NCBI RefSeq assembly: GCF_008107635.1
Contig: NZ_SDGZ01000015.1
Location: 62,001-126,000, forward strand
Source: Weissella muntiaci
Lineage (GTDB): Bacteria; Bacillota; Bacilli; Lactobacillales; Lactobacillaceae
Direction: 5' to 3'
DNA: 64,000 bases
Notes under the pieces: model-generated
The model's database searches: none
Told to the model about the DNA's origin: nothing
Seen by the model: only the letters and a program-made list of their open reading frames with translations
Part shown: positions 30,601 to 38,168 of the stretch, piece after piece
Numbering within the stretch: the first letter of the stretch is position 1
Layout: every line of letters starts with the position of its first letter
Made by a program: the position numbers and the translations under genes

Positions 30601-33600
30601 ACCTGCCGATGCGGCAGTCGAGTTAGCCGAAACAGCCACAGCACTATCAGACTTGAAAGCAGTACTTTGTGAAGCAGCAATCGTCCGCTCAGCAGCGGCA
30701 CTCGAGGCGTTACCCGCCACAGTATAAGATGCTGCTAATGAAGCAGCTGTGCTAGCAGCAACTGATTCTGAAGTTGCCAACTTATAAGCCGAACTAGCGG
30801 CTGAAGTTGCGCTGGTAACAACCGTCTGCAACTTTGTAACGTTAGCCGCGTCGGAAGCGGTTGTTGAACTAGCCGCAACCACGGCAACTTGTAAGCTCGA
30901 CGCTGTACTTGCGGCTGTGCTGGCAGCACTTGCTGTACTCTGCAAGGCCACATTACTTGGATCAGATGCCAGTAGACTGGCGGCCACACTTGATGCAACT
31001 GAAGCAGTATAAACTGCATCATTCGTTGCACTAACAGCGGAGCTCGCTGTTTGCAAAGCATTTGGAATTGCAAAGGTCATATTCGACTGCAAATCAGCCA
31101 AAGCTGAACCTGCTGACATTGCAGCTGTGTGAACGTCCTGCATGGTTGCATCAGATGTTGCAAGGGCAATGTTATTTAGATAGGCCTTCGCTTGATCCGC
31201 TGCTAATGAAGCAGTTGAGTAAGCAACCATCGCATCATTGGCATATGAATTTGCCAAGGTTACATAGCTTGACGCAACTGCGGGCGCGGTTGCTGCTGCG
31301 GCAGCTGATGAGGCCAACTGTACCAACGCGTAATCAGTCGTCAAGTTCATCTGAGCAGATATTGCTTGCTGTTGGTAAACCCCGATCAAGCCAGAATCAG
31401 TTGTAATCTGCGTTACAGCACTATTAGCTACCGCTAGTGCACTGTTGGCTTGGGCGGCCAAGGTTGGGTAAGCTGAAGCAATTGAGTTCAACGCCGAAAC
31501 CTGACTTGCAACTGTTGCAGCATAACTATTCGTTGCCGCGGCGGCTGAAGCAGCTTGTGAGCTAAAGTTCACACCGGCAAGACTGTTCAGATTTGCAACT
31601 TCACTTTCAAACATTGAAGTCTCAACTTGCATCGTGTTCAAAGTGTAACCCTGAACATAGATATCAACACTATTGCTTGCCGCATTCGTGCCGACAGTCG
31701 TTGCCTTGTTCAAAGCATTATTCACATTAACCAATGAGTTATAAACATAACCACTTGGCATATTATTTGCCATGTAGTACGAATTATTGAAATAAATCTG
31801 GTTATTGTAATTAGCGGGTGCCAATGAAGTTCCAGCCGCCTCTGATCCAGCAGTCGTGACTGAATCAGTTGGCACAACTGTTCCAGTTAAGGCATCAATA
31901 TACCGATACGTAACACTTTCAGGAGCACCATATACATAAACCGTATAACTACTGTTCTTTCCAGCAATTGGTACAACTGCAAAGGATGCTTGCGTACCAC
32001 CTGAAGCAACTTCACTACCGACAGCCCACATATAATTACTTGGCATATAAGACACGGCAAATTGTGAAGTCATCAAGTTGATTGTTTGACCAGCCAAGTA
32101 TTCGTTAGCGGCAGCCGAGCTAGCCAACACAACATATGAGGCATACGATGACAAACCATTATTAGCCATATTTTGTGCATTAGTTGATGCTAATGAAGCG
32201 GCTGTTGAATAACTTGTAACGGCTGAACTTGCAGAACCAAGGGCTGCAGCGCGGGCGCTGTAACGAACTTCTTGTGAAACGGCTGCTGAATAAGTTGTAA
32301 AGGCTTGTCCAGCTGAAACGGCTGCAACACTGTAACTTGATGCTGCAGTGCTATAGCTCAACGCAGCCGTTGAATCACTGGCAGCTGAAGTTGACCAGTA
32401 CGTGTATGAGGCTGTATCTGATGCTTGTTGTGCTTGTGCGGCCGTCAAAGCAGCTTGAGCAGCTGCCAAACTATTTTGATAAACTGTCAACGTTGCCGTA
32501 TCAGCAGCCGTTGGCGTGTTACCAGCTGCCGCAATTGCATTCAACAGTTGAGTTTGGAAGTTAACGGCTGAACTCGCCTGGCTAACAGTTGTCGAATCAG
32601 CTGAAACCTGCGCATTATCTGCAATGACTGCATTTGAGTATTGACTAGCTGACGTTGATTCTTGCGAGGCTTGCGTTGATGCAGATGTCTGATTAGCCGT
32701 TTCGGATTGCGCATAAGACGTTAAGCCAGCTGAACCGAGTGTTGCTGCCAGACTTGTGTAGTACGAGGCTGATGCACTGTCAGACAAATATGGATTAATT
32801 GTGTTTGCTGATTGAGCAATTGCCGTATTCAAAACCGCATTTGAACTAGCTTGTACAAAGGTTGTTACCATTGATGCAATCGATGCTACTGCTAGAACGT
32901 AATTTGAAGCCGTCTGCAAATCGGCATAATACGAAGGCGCTGCTGATCCCTCTGACGCTGCTTGCGCATAATATGAAGCCGCCAAACTCGATTGATCCGT
33001 ACCCGAAGCGGTATTGATAATCGCAAAGTAACTTGAAGCAGCTGTACTATATGCCAAATACTGTGGATCGTTCGTGGCTTGGTTATAATAACTAACCGCC
33101 GAAGCCGAATCACTAGCATAATTTGCAGCATAGCTACCTTCTGCCACAGCGACAGATGATGCGCTAGAAGCCAAACTCATGTAGTAACTAAAGCTTGATG
33201 AAGCCGCTGATGAGTTCGTAACTGCTGAGTTATAAGCATCTTCATACGCTGATGACAGATTAGCGAATGAGCCAACATAAAGTGAATTAGCCGAGCCAGT
33301 AACCGGATCAGTTGCGGTTGTCAAGACTGTCGCAACTGAACTCATCGTATCAGTGTTCGACTTAGCAATTCCCGTGTAATAGGCCGAATTCTCTTGATTA
33401 ACATTAGCCGTATAACTAGCCGCTGAAGCTGAATAAGCTAAGCAAGATGCCAACTGCGAACCTTGTGCCAGTGTTGATGCCACTACTGAGGCGCTTGATG
33501 CCATCGAGACATAACTTTGATAAGCATTCTGTGGGAAGTTAGCTGCAAGGCTGGTAAAGGTTGCGGCTGAGGTCAAGTTACCTTGATAAGCCGAAACAAG

Positions 33601-36600
33601 TGCCACTAAGCTACCATAAGAAGCCATCGCAGTTGCGTTACCAGCTGTTGAAGCACTTGAGTAAAGTGACATATAAACTGCCGACTGTGAAGCCGCCTTA
33701 GCAGCATAACTACTTGCCGAGGCACTATCACTAGCATAACTTGCGGCGGTTGATCCTTCTGAGATTGCTAAATTCTGATAACCGTATGCCAATGAAGCAG
33801 CTTGAGTATAAGTGGCAACTTGGTTAGCCAATGATGCATAACTAGCGGCTACACTTGAGGCACTAGCATAAGAAGCATTCGTTGAGCCAAGACTACTTGC
33901 CAACGATGCGGCACTGCTGGCCAAGGTTGTGTATTGCATTGCAAGTGAGGAGGCAGTTGCCAAATCACTTACTGCTGTGTCGCTATAAGTTGCCAAAGAA
34001 TTTGGTAACGCTCCAGCTGCTAATGAACTAGCCTGAGCTGCGTAACTTGAAGCAGCCAATGAGTAGCTGTTATATGAAGCAATCGAGTTCGGATCTGCAC
34101 CTGAAGCGGCTGAATTAGCCAAGGCTTGGTAAGAACTTGCCATACTTGAATTAGCATTGTAATCAACGGTATAGCTTGCCAAGTTTGATCCATTGTTGTC
34201 TGTGTAAGTATAGGTAATTGAACCAACTGGAACAGCAGCAATTGTCAAAGCACGGTATCCATAACCAAGGACATTGCTTGTAGCTGTGCCACCAGCCACT
34301 TGGGTTGTACCGTTATTATAGTAAGTCAAGGTCGTGAAGGTACCTGAGTAGGTTCCATTAGCCTGATTACTAGTCGAATTACCATTTGTCCAAGATTGGA
34401 TTGCACCATTCGTTACATTGAAACGTGAATTTCCATCCACATTAATAACTGGTCCACCAGTATTAGAGTTATTGGCCTGACCGTCCACCAAAGTCACCAA
34501 CTTTGGTGAATTAATGTTCATGATGGCTCCATTACCCCAAGAAGATTGAAGGGTAATTGCCTGGCTGTTATATTGAGCCGTTTGAATATTCAATGTGGCA
34601 CCAGGTGCAAAGTTGGCAATCGCATCACCTTGCAAACGAATTGATCCACCGTTAGTTTGACTATTCGTCAAATTAAGCGTGAAGTTCTGGCCAAAGTTGA
34701 AGCTACGTGCGGCAACCTTTGTTGGACCATTATTGTTATTGTTTGGATCAGCCGTGATGCCCGCCCAATTCCCACTAGCAAGACCATTGTAATCATTTCG
34801 GTTTTGCCAAGTTGAAGAGAAGCCAGGTGTTGATGTTACGTCAGTTGTATCAAAGAAGTGTTGATACCCTGATTGATTCCATGTAACGTTATTACCCATC
34901 GCAATGTTCTTATAAGCGCCACCAATTGCGTCGTTATAAGTGTAATTGGCATTGTTATAGTAACCATTCAAGTTAACAATCGCACCATCACCAACATTGA
35001 AGCTTTGGTTGTACTTTGCGGTTGCATCAACTGGCTTGTTACTTGTATTTTGCCAAGCATACTGTTGCCAGCCATTCCCTTGGAAATCAAAGACTGGTCG
35101 ATTTTGATTTTGAGAAGCTTGAGTATAGTTGATTTGAGCATTGTTAACGATGTTAACAGCACCAACAACACCAATTCCAGCACGGGCCGTTACATTGACG
35201 TTACCGAACAGCGTTAAACCGCCATCCTCGTTATCAACAAGCCGTGTTGCTTGGGTGTTGTTATTAGCATCGTTGGTTCCATCGAGTGTTAAGTTTCCAA
35301 CCTGAACATCCCAGAATCCATAACGCCCAGTTCCATACATCGCATTTGCAGTACCGTTACCAACGGCTGCAATCAACGCATCACCATTGGCTGCATTTCC
35401 CGTATTGTATGCATAGTTGTTAGCTGCTAAGAAAGTTCCATTATTCAACACGAATGTTGCGCCAACAGAAGTTGGCGCGATAAATTCGTAAGACGCCAAG
35501 CTATTAACTAGGGCAATCTGCGAGTTATAGCTCGCCATCGAAGCCGCACCAGTTGTACCATAACTTGCTCGAATCATTGATGAAGCAAGACTATAGGCTG
35601 AACTATATGATGAAGCCATTGCCGAAGCTGTGATTCCAACTTGTGAGTTGTAAGCACCGTTCGTCATTGGCCCATACGATGCACCTGGCAGAGTTACAGC
35701 GCCAGCATTGTTAGTTGAACCACCCAATAGGAATTGGGTATTACCCATATTAACGGTATAGCCACCACCATCAATGATGACGCTAGTTCCACGAACACCA
35801 AAGTCAGATGCAGTTGCATTTGAGGCCGCCGAAATATTTGATCCAATCTGAATAAATTGGATTTGTTGATTTGTATAAGCCGATGCCAAGCCTGACCAAG
35901 TCGTAACATAGGCATAAGCATTCGATTGTGCCGCGGCGGCTGCCGCTGAAGCCTCATTAGTAATAACCGTTGGTGCTGCAATAGTTACAGCGGTTGAATT
36001 GCCGACTGTCGACCCTGCCGAGATAATCGATGAAGTTGTATCAGGTGCTGATGCAACGCTCAAGGATGTCTGATTAGCAGTTGTTGAAGTCGCTGCTGGC
36101 GTTGGATCACCAAACAGCATATTTGCTTGCAACATGTCACCTGACTTTACGGCCGACGAAGCATAACTAAAAAGCAAGCTACCTTGAGCAAGCCCTTGAG
36201 CGTTAACTTGTGCTGTCGACGAGGCTGATGCGACAGTCGTTCCAGTTGTAGTATCAACTAAAGTTCCTGTAACAGGTTGCGTCGTATTGGCCTCATTAGT
36301 GTCACCTGTAACCGTGAAGGTCTCACGACCAGTTGTGGTGGTATCAGCCTCGTATGATGCTGAAACTGTTCCATTTCCTGGTAAGGCACTACTTTGAGCA
36401 ATGTTGCTTGATGCAACAACACTCGCAGATGAGGTGCTTGATGTAGCACTTGGACTTGTCACGCTGCTGGTCGTTGATGTTGCGCTTGAACTCGTTACGC
36501 TACTTGTCGTTGATGTTGACTGAGCACTCGTGCTCGTTGTTGACGTTGAAGTAGCCACTGTGGAGCTACTAGCAGAGGTGCTCGATACAGCACTCTGTGA

Positions 36601-36837
36601 ACTTCCACCACTACTTGCTCCCGACGTAGGCGTTGTTGTGCCTACGGCGGTCACTACTGCACTATCAGCATAGGCTTGCGGAACTTGTAGAGTTTCATAA
36701 GCCCCACCAGCTAGTAATACTAGCGATGAAGCATATAGCCATCTTTTCCCAGATTTCCATGCTCGAAAGTGAGTATTTTTACTAGATCTCTGTGGATGCA
36801 TTTGCTCCATGATCTCTAAAATTCTCTCATCACTCAT
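24670..36837 (-). CDS. Giant Ala/Ser-rich LPATG-anchored surface adhesin with KxYKxGKxW-type signal peptide
   Basis: The 4055-residue protein is exported and wall-anchored. A KxYKxGKxW-type motif (RAWKSGKRW, residues 25-33) precedes a hydrophobic core ending AYA at 57. A Ser/Thr-rich stretch to about 150 follows, then a pectate-lyase-like beta-helix adhesive region (about 310-860) with many Asn/Gly turns, and MucBP-like segments near 870 (SITYTYTDNNG) and 1640 (SVTYRYIDALTG). Between and after these lie long Ala/Ser-rich helical stretches, the first Tyr-rich. An Ig-like region spans about 2260-2480. Twelve modules of about 120 residues with YPxNSxIAxDN run to the C-terminus, where LPATG (4019-4023), a hydrophobic segment and KRREN form a sortase signal. 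The ATG at 36837 follows GAGAGGAAG; a GTG at 36855 lies upstream of that site. Ser-rich composition fits glycosylation by the nearby transferases (inference). Confidence 0.9.
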   Translation of the reverse strand: MSDERILEIMEQMHPQRSSKNTHFRAWKSGKRWLYASSLVLLAGGAYETLQVPQAYADSAVVTAVGTTTPTSGASSGGSSQSAVSSTSASSSTVATSTSTTSTSAQSTSTTSSVTSSSATSTTSSVTSPSATSSTSSASVVASSNIAQSSALPGNGTVSASYEADTTTTGRETFTVTGDTNEANTTQPVTGTLVDTTTGTTVASASSTAQVNAQGLAQGSLLFSYASSAVKSGDMLQANMLFGDPTPAATSTTANQTSLSVASAPDTTSSIISAGSTVGNSTAVTIAAPTVITNEASAAAAAAQSNAYAYVTTWSGLASAYTNQQIQFIQIGSNISAASNATASDFGVRGTSVIIDGGGYTVNMGNTQFLLGGSTNNAGAVTLPGASYGPMTNGAYNSQVGITASAMASSYSSAYSLASSMIRASYGTTGAASMASYNSQIALVNSLASYEFIAPTSVGATFVLNNGTFLAANNYAYNTGNAANGDALIAAVGNGTANAMYGTGRYGFWDVQVGNLTLDGTNDANNNTQATRLVDNEDGGLTLFGNVNVTARAGIGVVGAVNIVNNAQINYTQASQNQNRPVFDFQGNGWQQYAWQNTSNKPVDATAKYNQSFNVGDGAIVNLNGYYNNANYTYNDAIGGAYKNIAMGNNVTWNQSGYQHFFDTTDVTSTPGFSSTWQNRNDYNGLASGNWAGITADPNNNNNGPTKVAARSFNFGQNFTLNLTNSQTNGGSIRLQGDAIANFAPGATLNIQTAQYNSQAITLQSSWGNGAIMNINSPKLVTLVDGQANNSNTGGPVINVDGNSRFNVTNGAIQSWTNGNSTSNQANGTYSGTFTTLTYYNNGTTQVAGGTATSNVLGYGYRALTIAAVPVGSITYTYTDNNGSNLASYTVDYNANSSMASSYQALANSAASGADPNSIASYNSYSLAASSYAAQASSLAAGALPNSLATYSDTAVSDLATASSLAMQYTTLASSAASLASSLGSTNASYASASSVAASYASLANQVATYTQAASLAYGYQNLAISEGSTAASYASDSASASSYAAKAASQSAVYMSLYSSASTAGNATAMASYGSLVALVSAYQGNLTSAATFTSLAANFPQNAYQSYVSMASSASVVASTLAQGSQLASCLAYSASAASYTANVNQENSAYYTGIAKSNTDTMSSVATVLTTATDPVTGSANSLYVGSFANLSSAYEDAYNSAVTNSSAASSSFSYYMSLASSASSVAVAEGSYAANYASDSASAVSYYNQATNDPQYLAYSTAASSYFAIINTASGTDQSSLAASYYAQAASEGSAAPSYYADLQTASNYVLAVASIASMVTTFVQASSNAVLNTAIAQSANTINPYLSDSASASYYTSLAATLGSAGLTSYAQSETANQTSASTQASQESTSASQYSNAVIADNAQVSADSTTVSQASSAVNFQTQLLNAIAAAGNTPTAADTATLTVYQNSLAAAQAALTAAQAQQASDTASYTYWSTSAASDSTAALSYSTAASSYSVAAVSAGQAFTTYSAAVSQEVRYSARAAALGSASSAVTSYSTAASLASTNAQNMANNGLSSYASYVVLASSAAANEYLAGQTINLMTSQFAVSYMPSNYMWAVGSEVASGGTQASFAVVPIAGKNSSYTVYVYGAPESVTYRYIDALTGTVVPTDSVTTAGSEAAGTSLAPANYNNQIYFNNSYYMANNMPSGYVYNSLVNVNNALNKATTVGTNAASNSVDIYVQGYTLNTMQVETSMFESEVANLNSLAGVNFSSQAASAAAATNSYAATVASQVSALNSIASAYPTLAAQANSALAVANSAVTQITTDSGLIGVYQQQAISAQMNLTTDYALVQLASSAAAAATAPAVASSYVTLANSYANDAMVAYSTASLAADQAKAYLNNIALATSDATMQDVHTAAMSAGSALADLQSNMTFAIPNALQTASSAVSATNDAVYTASVASSVAASLLASDPSNVALQSTASAASTAASTASSLQVAVVAASSTTASDAANVTKLQTVVTSATSAASSAYKLATSESVAASTAASLAASYTVAGNASSAAAERTIAASQSTAFKSDSAVAVSANSTAASAGTAMTSAVTDTINAANSASALATSAAVAAASGTDAMSAALILTGQSLSNLPNNSVAASVVASALSSAASSASTAASIASSNASVASSTTASVLALGSEYATNKPLIAANSTASSAEIVVSSAASDASSAAKAMETDLSAGDITDAQLQNSILASATSVANSVALIASSAASVAASMATAQQNATTTVTVFAPARVIATGNQFVYVPVMVSKDVIDAGSNTPATATLYAVAANGTTKAIGTVKGMISVDNNGYGLTTLSFNVNGTGLNGYSLYADVSVADPITGGGPGSGMIKVGGIGLDAFGTTDPQVYATTTRVGQAVTLPNFNATDPVTETTPPATGPNAVTIKVTAAPSADAALVGTSVTPGTSFTPTQAGTYVITYQFIAQNDVTANYATTATLTITVAPDAVTEATVLTSQAVSDASAASSYASIATSDNTKTSGFASSFPADSTIASDAVVTSNAQILASKAASLASSDASVAVSASNALAKDIAAGNSAAAAQDIVNASNAVSDAAIQLNSASSAAADASSAASEAQLEAISLMGAGPVAASSKDRASSAAVITDSLASKYPSNSEIASDNTIAQSAAIAASSYAADANSYLASGNTDSAVSAANAASNEADIAVSAATDAQSVASSLTNSGKPSNDAASNAADEADAAAKIASQAAVVTSNLASQYPTNSSIAADNVIAKSASVAASNDAIAANSDAVAASNFLAAGNLASANSATVQAQSEAADAAAQAAKATSAQNDAQGVADSLAGTPGATPSDNSAADLAASTAADASTTASNAAGVTESLVTQYPTNSAIASDNVVAQSASTAAAKDATDAASDATAAASYYKDGNVASGNSATAQAQTEANSAASEAVIAQSAANDALSVADSISTSVAAKNAAASNAADEANAAAKIASQAAVVTSNLASQYPTNSSIAADNVIAKSASVAASNDAIAANSDAVAASNFLAAGNLASANSATVQAQSEAADAAAQAAKATSAQNDAQGVADSLAGTPGATPSDNSAADLAASTAADASTTASNAAGVTESLVTQYPTNSAIASDNVVAQSASTAAAKDANDAASDATAAASYYKDGNVASGNSATAQAQTEANSAASEAVLAQSAANDALSVADSISTSVAAKNAAASNAADEANAAAKIASQAAVVTSNLASQYPTNSSIAADNVIAKSASVAASNDAIAANSDAVAASNFLAAGNLASANSATAQAQSEAADAAAQAAKATSAQNDAQGVADSLAGKPGATPSNNSAADLAASTAADASTTASNAAGVTESLVTQYPTNSEIASDNVVAQSASTAAAKDATDAASDATAAASYYKDGNVASGNSATAQAQKEADSAASEAVIAQSAANDALSVADSISTSVAAKNAAASNAADEADAAAKIASQAAVVTSNLASQYPTNSSIASDNVIAKSASVAASNDAIAANSDAVAASNFLAAGNLASANSATAQAQSEAADAAAQAAKATSAQNDAQGVADSLAGTPGATPSDNSAADLAASTAADASTTASNAAGVTESLVTQYPTNSAIASDNVVAQSASTAAAKDATDAASDATAAASYYKDGNVASGNSATAQAQTEANSAASEAIKAQSAANDALSVADSLVKDGATSSNNGGTTDPNNGGTTTTDPNDSYTPSSNAAASTAANEASQAAKIASGAAIVTSSLAKQYPSNSQIASDNVIAQSASVAANSDAVAAASDAKAASDFLAAGNLASANSATAKAQSEAADAATQAAKAASAENDAQSVADSLAGKSGATASNSSVADLLATTASEDARNASTAADVTASLVSQYPDNSQIASDNVIAQSANAAANQAAAEAAADAKAAADYYKNGNTTLGDSATAKAQVEANLAATEAAKAQSAANDALSVASSIANSNISMGASGNGGAMDNSNVSNNVVTSEGASQNVANSTTSATVANLSTGAGKATLQSGFAAVLPATGTTDDAESAEIAAAGAALLSLALALGYEKRREN
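25757..28672 (-). repeat. Four tandem 729-bp repeats inside the adhesin gene
   Basis: Nearly identical 729-base units (243 codons) follow each other. For example ACTACGTTGTCCGAAGCAAT starts at 25991, 26720, 27449 and 28178, exactly 729 apart. Each unit encodes two related modules of about 120 residues (QYPTNSSIAADN type and QYPTNSAIASDN type). The outer ends diverge. The high identity implies recent duplication or ongoing recombination, and copy number may vary between strains or be mis-assembled. Confidence 0.93.
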
Positions 36838-36909
36838 TGTTTTTCTTCCTCTCACTCATTCCTATAGACCTATTGATACATTCAATATGATATGTATAGA
36901 ATTAATTAA

Positions 36910-36937
36910 ATTATAGCACGTTGACTAATTTTGTCAT
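36910..36937 (-). promoter_or_regulatory. Promoter of the giant adhesin gene
   Basis: On the minus strand ATGACA (36932-36937) and TATAAT (36910-36915) are 16 bases apart, with TG just before the -10 (extended -10). The leader is about 65 bases and contains a weak ATACAT/ATGTAT inverted repeat. Confidence 0.75.
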
Positions 36938-37011
36938 TAAAAAACCAAGATTTAAGTATTGTTTTGATACTGAAAATTCACTTATCAGTTTTATAATCAG
37001 TCCCTATCAAC

Positions 37012-37050
37012 ATAAAAAGCGCAAACCCCTTTAAAACAAGGCTTTGCGCT
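37012..37050 (-). terminator. Intrinsic terminator upstream of the adhesin promoter
   Basis: The minus strand reads AGCGCAAAGCCTTG, TTTTA, AAGGGGTTTGCGCT and TTTTATG. It insulates the adhesin promoter from upstream transcription but lies more than 300 bases beyond the sortase stop, which has its own terminator. Confidence 0.8.
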
Positions 37051-37315
37051 GAATAATTCATTAAAATAAAGTTCAAAATTTAAAAAATGCTAAAGTTCAC
37101 ACCTACATTTTCAATAAATCCACTATATAGATTTTTAAAAATCATAAGGCACCTAATATCATTGAAGTTAGATCTAATTCTAGGTTAGTAAACACCACAA
37201 ATTCATCCCCAATCCACAACCTTAGTAGATATTCATTCAATACAACATGGCATTAATAAACAATGCTCCTTAATGATTCTCAAAAAAAGATTCCACAATA
37301 CAAGTAATTCCAAGA
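37051..37315 (-). other. AT-rich interval between two terminators
   Basis: No gene is supported here. On the minus strand a run of about 35 codons without stop (around 37247-37142, containing WIGDEFVVFTNLELDL) lacks a ribosome binding site and may be a gene remnant or chance. An AAGGAG near 37266 leads only into very short frames. Confidence 0.35.
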
Positions 37316-37368
37316 TTAAAAAAGCGATGCCGATATTTTAGAAGTTCCCTTCAAAATATCAACACCAC
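37316..37368 (-). terminator. Sortase gene terminator
   Basis: Directly after the sortase stop the minus strand forms a long imperfect stem (GGTGTTGATATTTTGAAG, GGAA, CTTCTAAAATATCGGCATC, with G-U pairs and one bulge) followed by GCTTTTTT. Confidence 0.8.
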
Positions 37369-37376
37369 TTTTCTAG

Positions 37377-38060
37377 TTATTTATTCACAAAATATTGTGC
37401 CGAATGATTATCATACTTTTCAACCTGGTTCAATTCGCCTACAACAATAATCCGCTTAGTTGCCGCCAAGTCCAAACAAGTAATCAAAGTCACTCGATTC
37501 TCACCCGGAACATCGTCAACCACATCCACACTATACTGACTAACGGTATCAATCGAAGTTACCTTATATACATAGACAGATTGCTTATCGGTTAAATAAA
37601 TCGTCTGACCCACCTTGGCTTTGATCAACGGACTAAACAATTTCTTGCCATCCGATTGATTATTATCATCAAAGACATTATGGCTAGCTAACGCATAATT
37701 ACCCTGCCCCATCACTTGATCAGCTTTCATCGTACCGGCGCCAAACATCATCTCCTCATAGCCAACCCCTTTAAAAATCGGCAAATTCAATTTCAAGGCC
37801 GGAATTGAGATACCACCAACCGCTGGATAGGCTTTATTATCAAAAGCCTTCTTAGCAATATCTTCAGCTGTTGCTGGTTTTACACTGGCATAATCAAAAT
37901 TGCCTTTTTTTCGGTTATTTTTGGCATAGTTGCTGGCAGTCTGTCGATTTACACTATAAGCATTCTGCTCATGAGCTGTTACTAAATTACCTAACTGCGA
38001 ATACAGGATTAATCCTAACCCCAGCACCAATAATATCACTGCGCTTATTTTTCTAATCAA
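37377..38060 (-). CDS. srtA: Class A sortase
   Basis: Sortase A cleaves LPXTG proteins between Thr and Gly and links them to peptidoglycan. The 227-residue protein has one N-terminal membrane anchor (residues about 5-22) and the class A catalytic triad: His127 (YALASHN), Cys195 (TLITC) and Arg203 (ATKRIIVVGEL). The start is a TTG at 38060 after an AGAGAGAAGA stretch, a weak site that suggests modest expression. It lies between the WxL cluster, from which a terminator separates it, and the giant LPATG adhesin, its likely substrate. Whether it is the housekeeping sortase or dedicated to this locus cannot be told from one window. Confidence 0.92.
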   Translation of the reverse strand: MIRKISAVILLVLGLGLILYSQLGNLVTAHEQNAYSVNRQTASNYAKNNRKKGNFDYASVKPATAEDIAKKAFDNKAYPAVGGISIPALKLNLPIFKGVGYEEMMFGAGTMKADQVMGQGNYALASHNVFDDNNQSDGKKLFSPLIKAKVGQTIYLTDKQSVYVYKVTSIDTVSQYSVDVVDDVPGENRVTLITCLDLAATKRIIVVGELNQVEKYDNHSAQYFVNK

Positions 38061-38100
38061 TCTTCTCTCTCGACTCTCTACTGATTAATTTCTCAAAACA

Positions 38101-38136
38101 CAAAAATTGAATGATTCTCATTCGAAAATCATCCAA
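38101..38136 (-). terminator. WxL cluster terminator
   Basis: The minus strand reads TTGGATGATT, TTCGAATGAG, AATCATTCAA and TTTTTG: a ten-base stem with one wobble plus a T-run, between the DUF916 gene and the sortase gene. Confidence 0.82.
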
Positions 38137-38168
38137 CTTATCATACATCGTTTATTGAAATTTGGCAC

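Noticed and set aside
24670-36837. CRISPR-like or satellite arrays suspected from many short repeats of Ala/Ser codons
   Set aside because: The repeats are in frame, vary at third positions and encode one continuous protein; there are no unique spacers.
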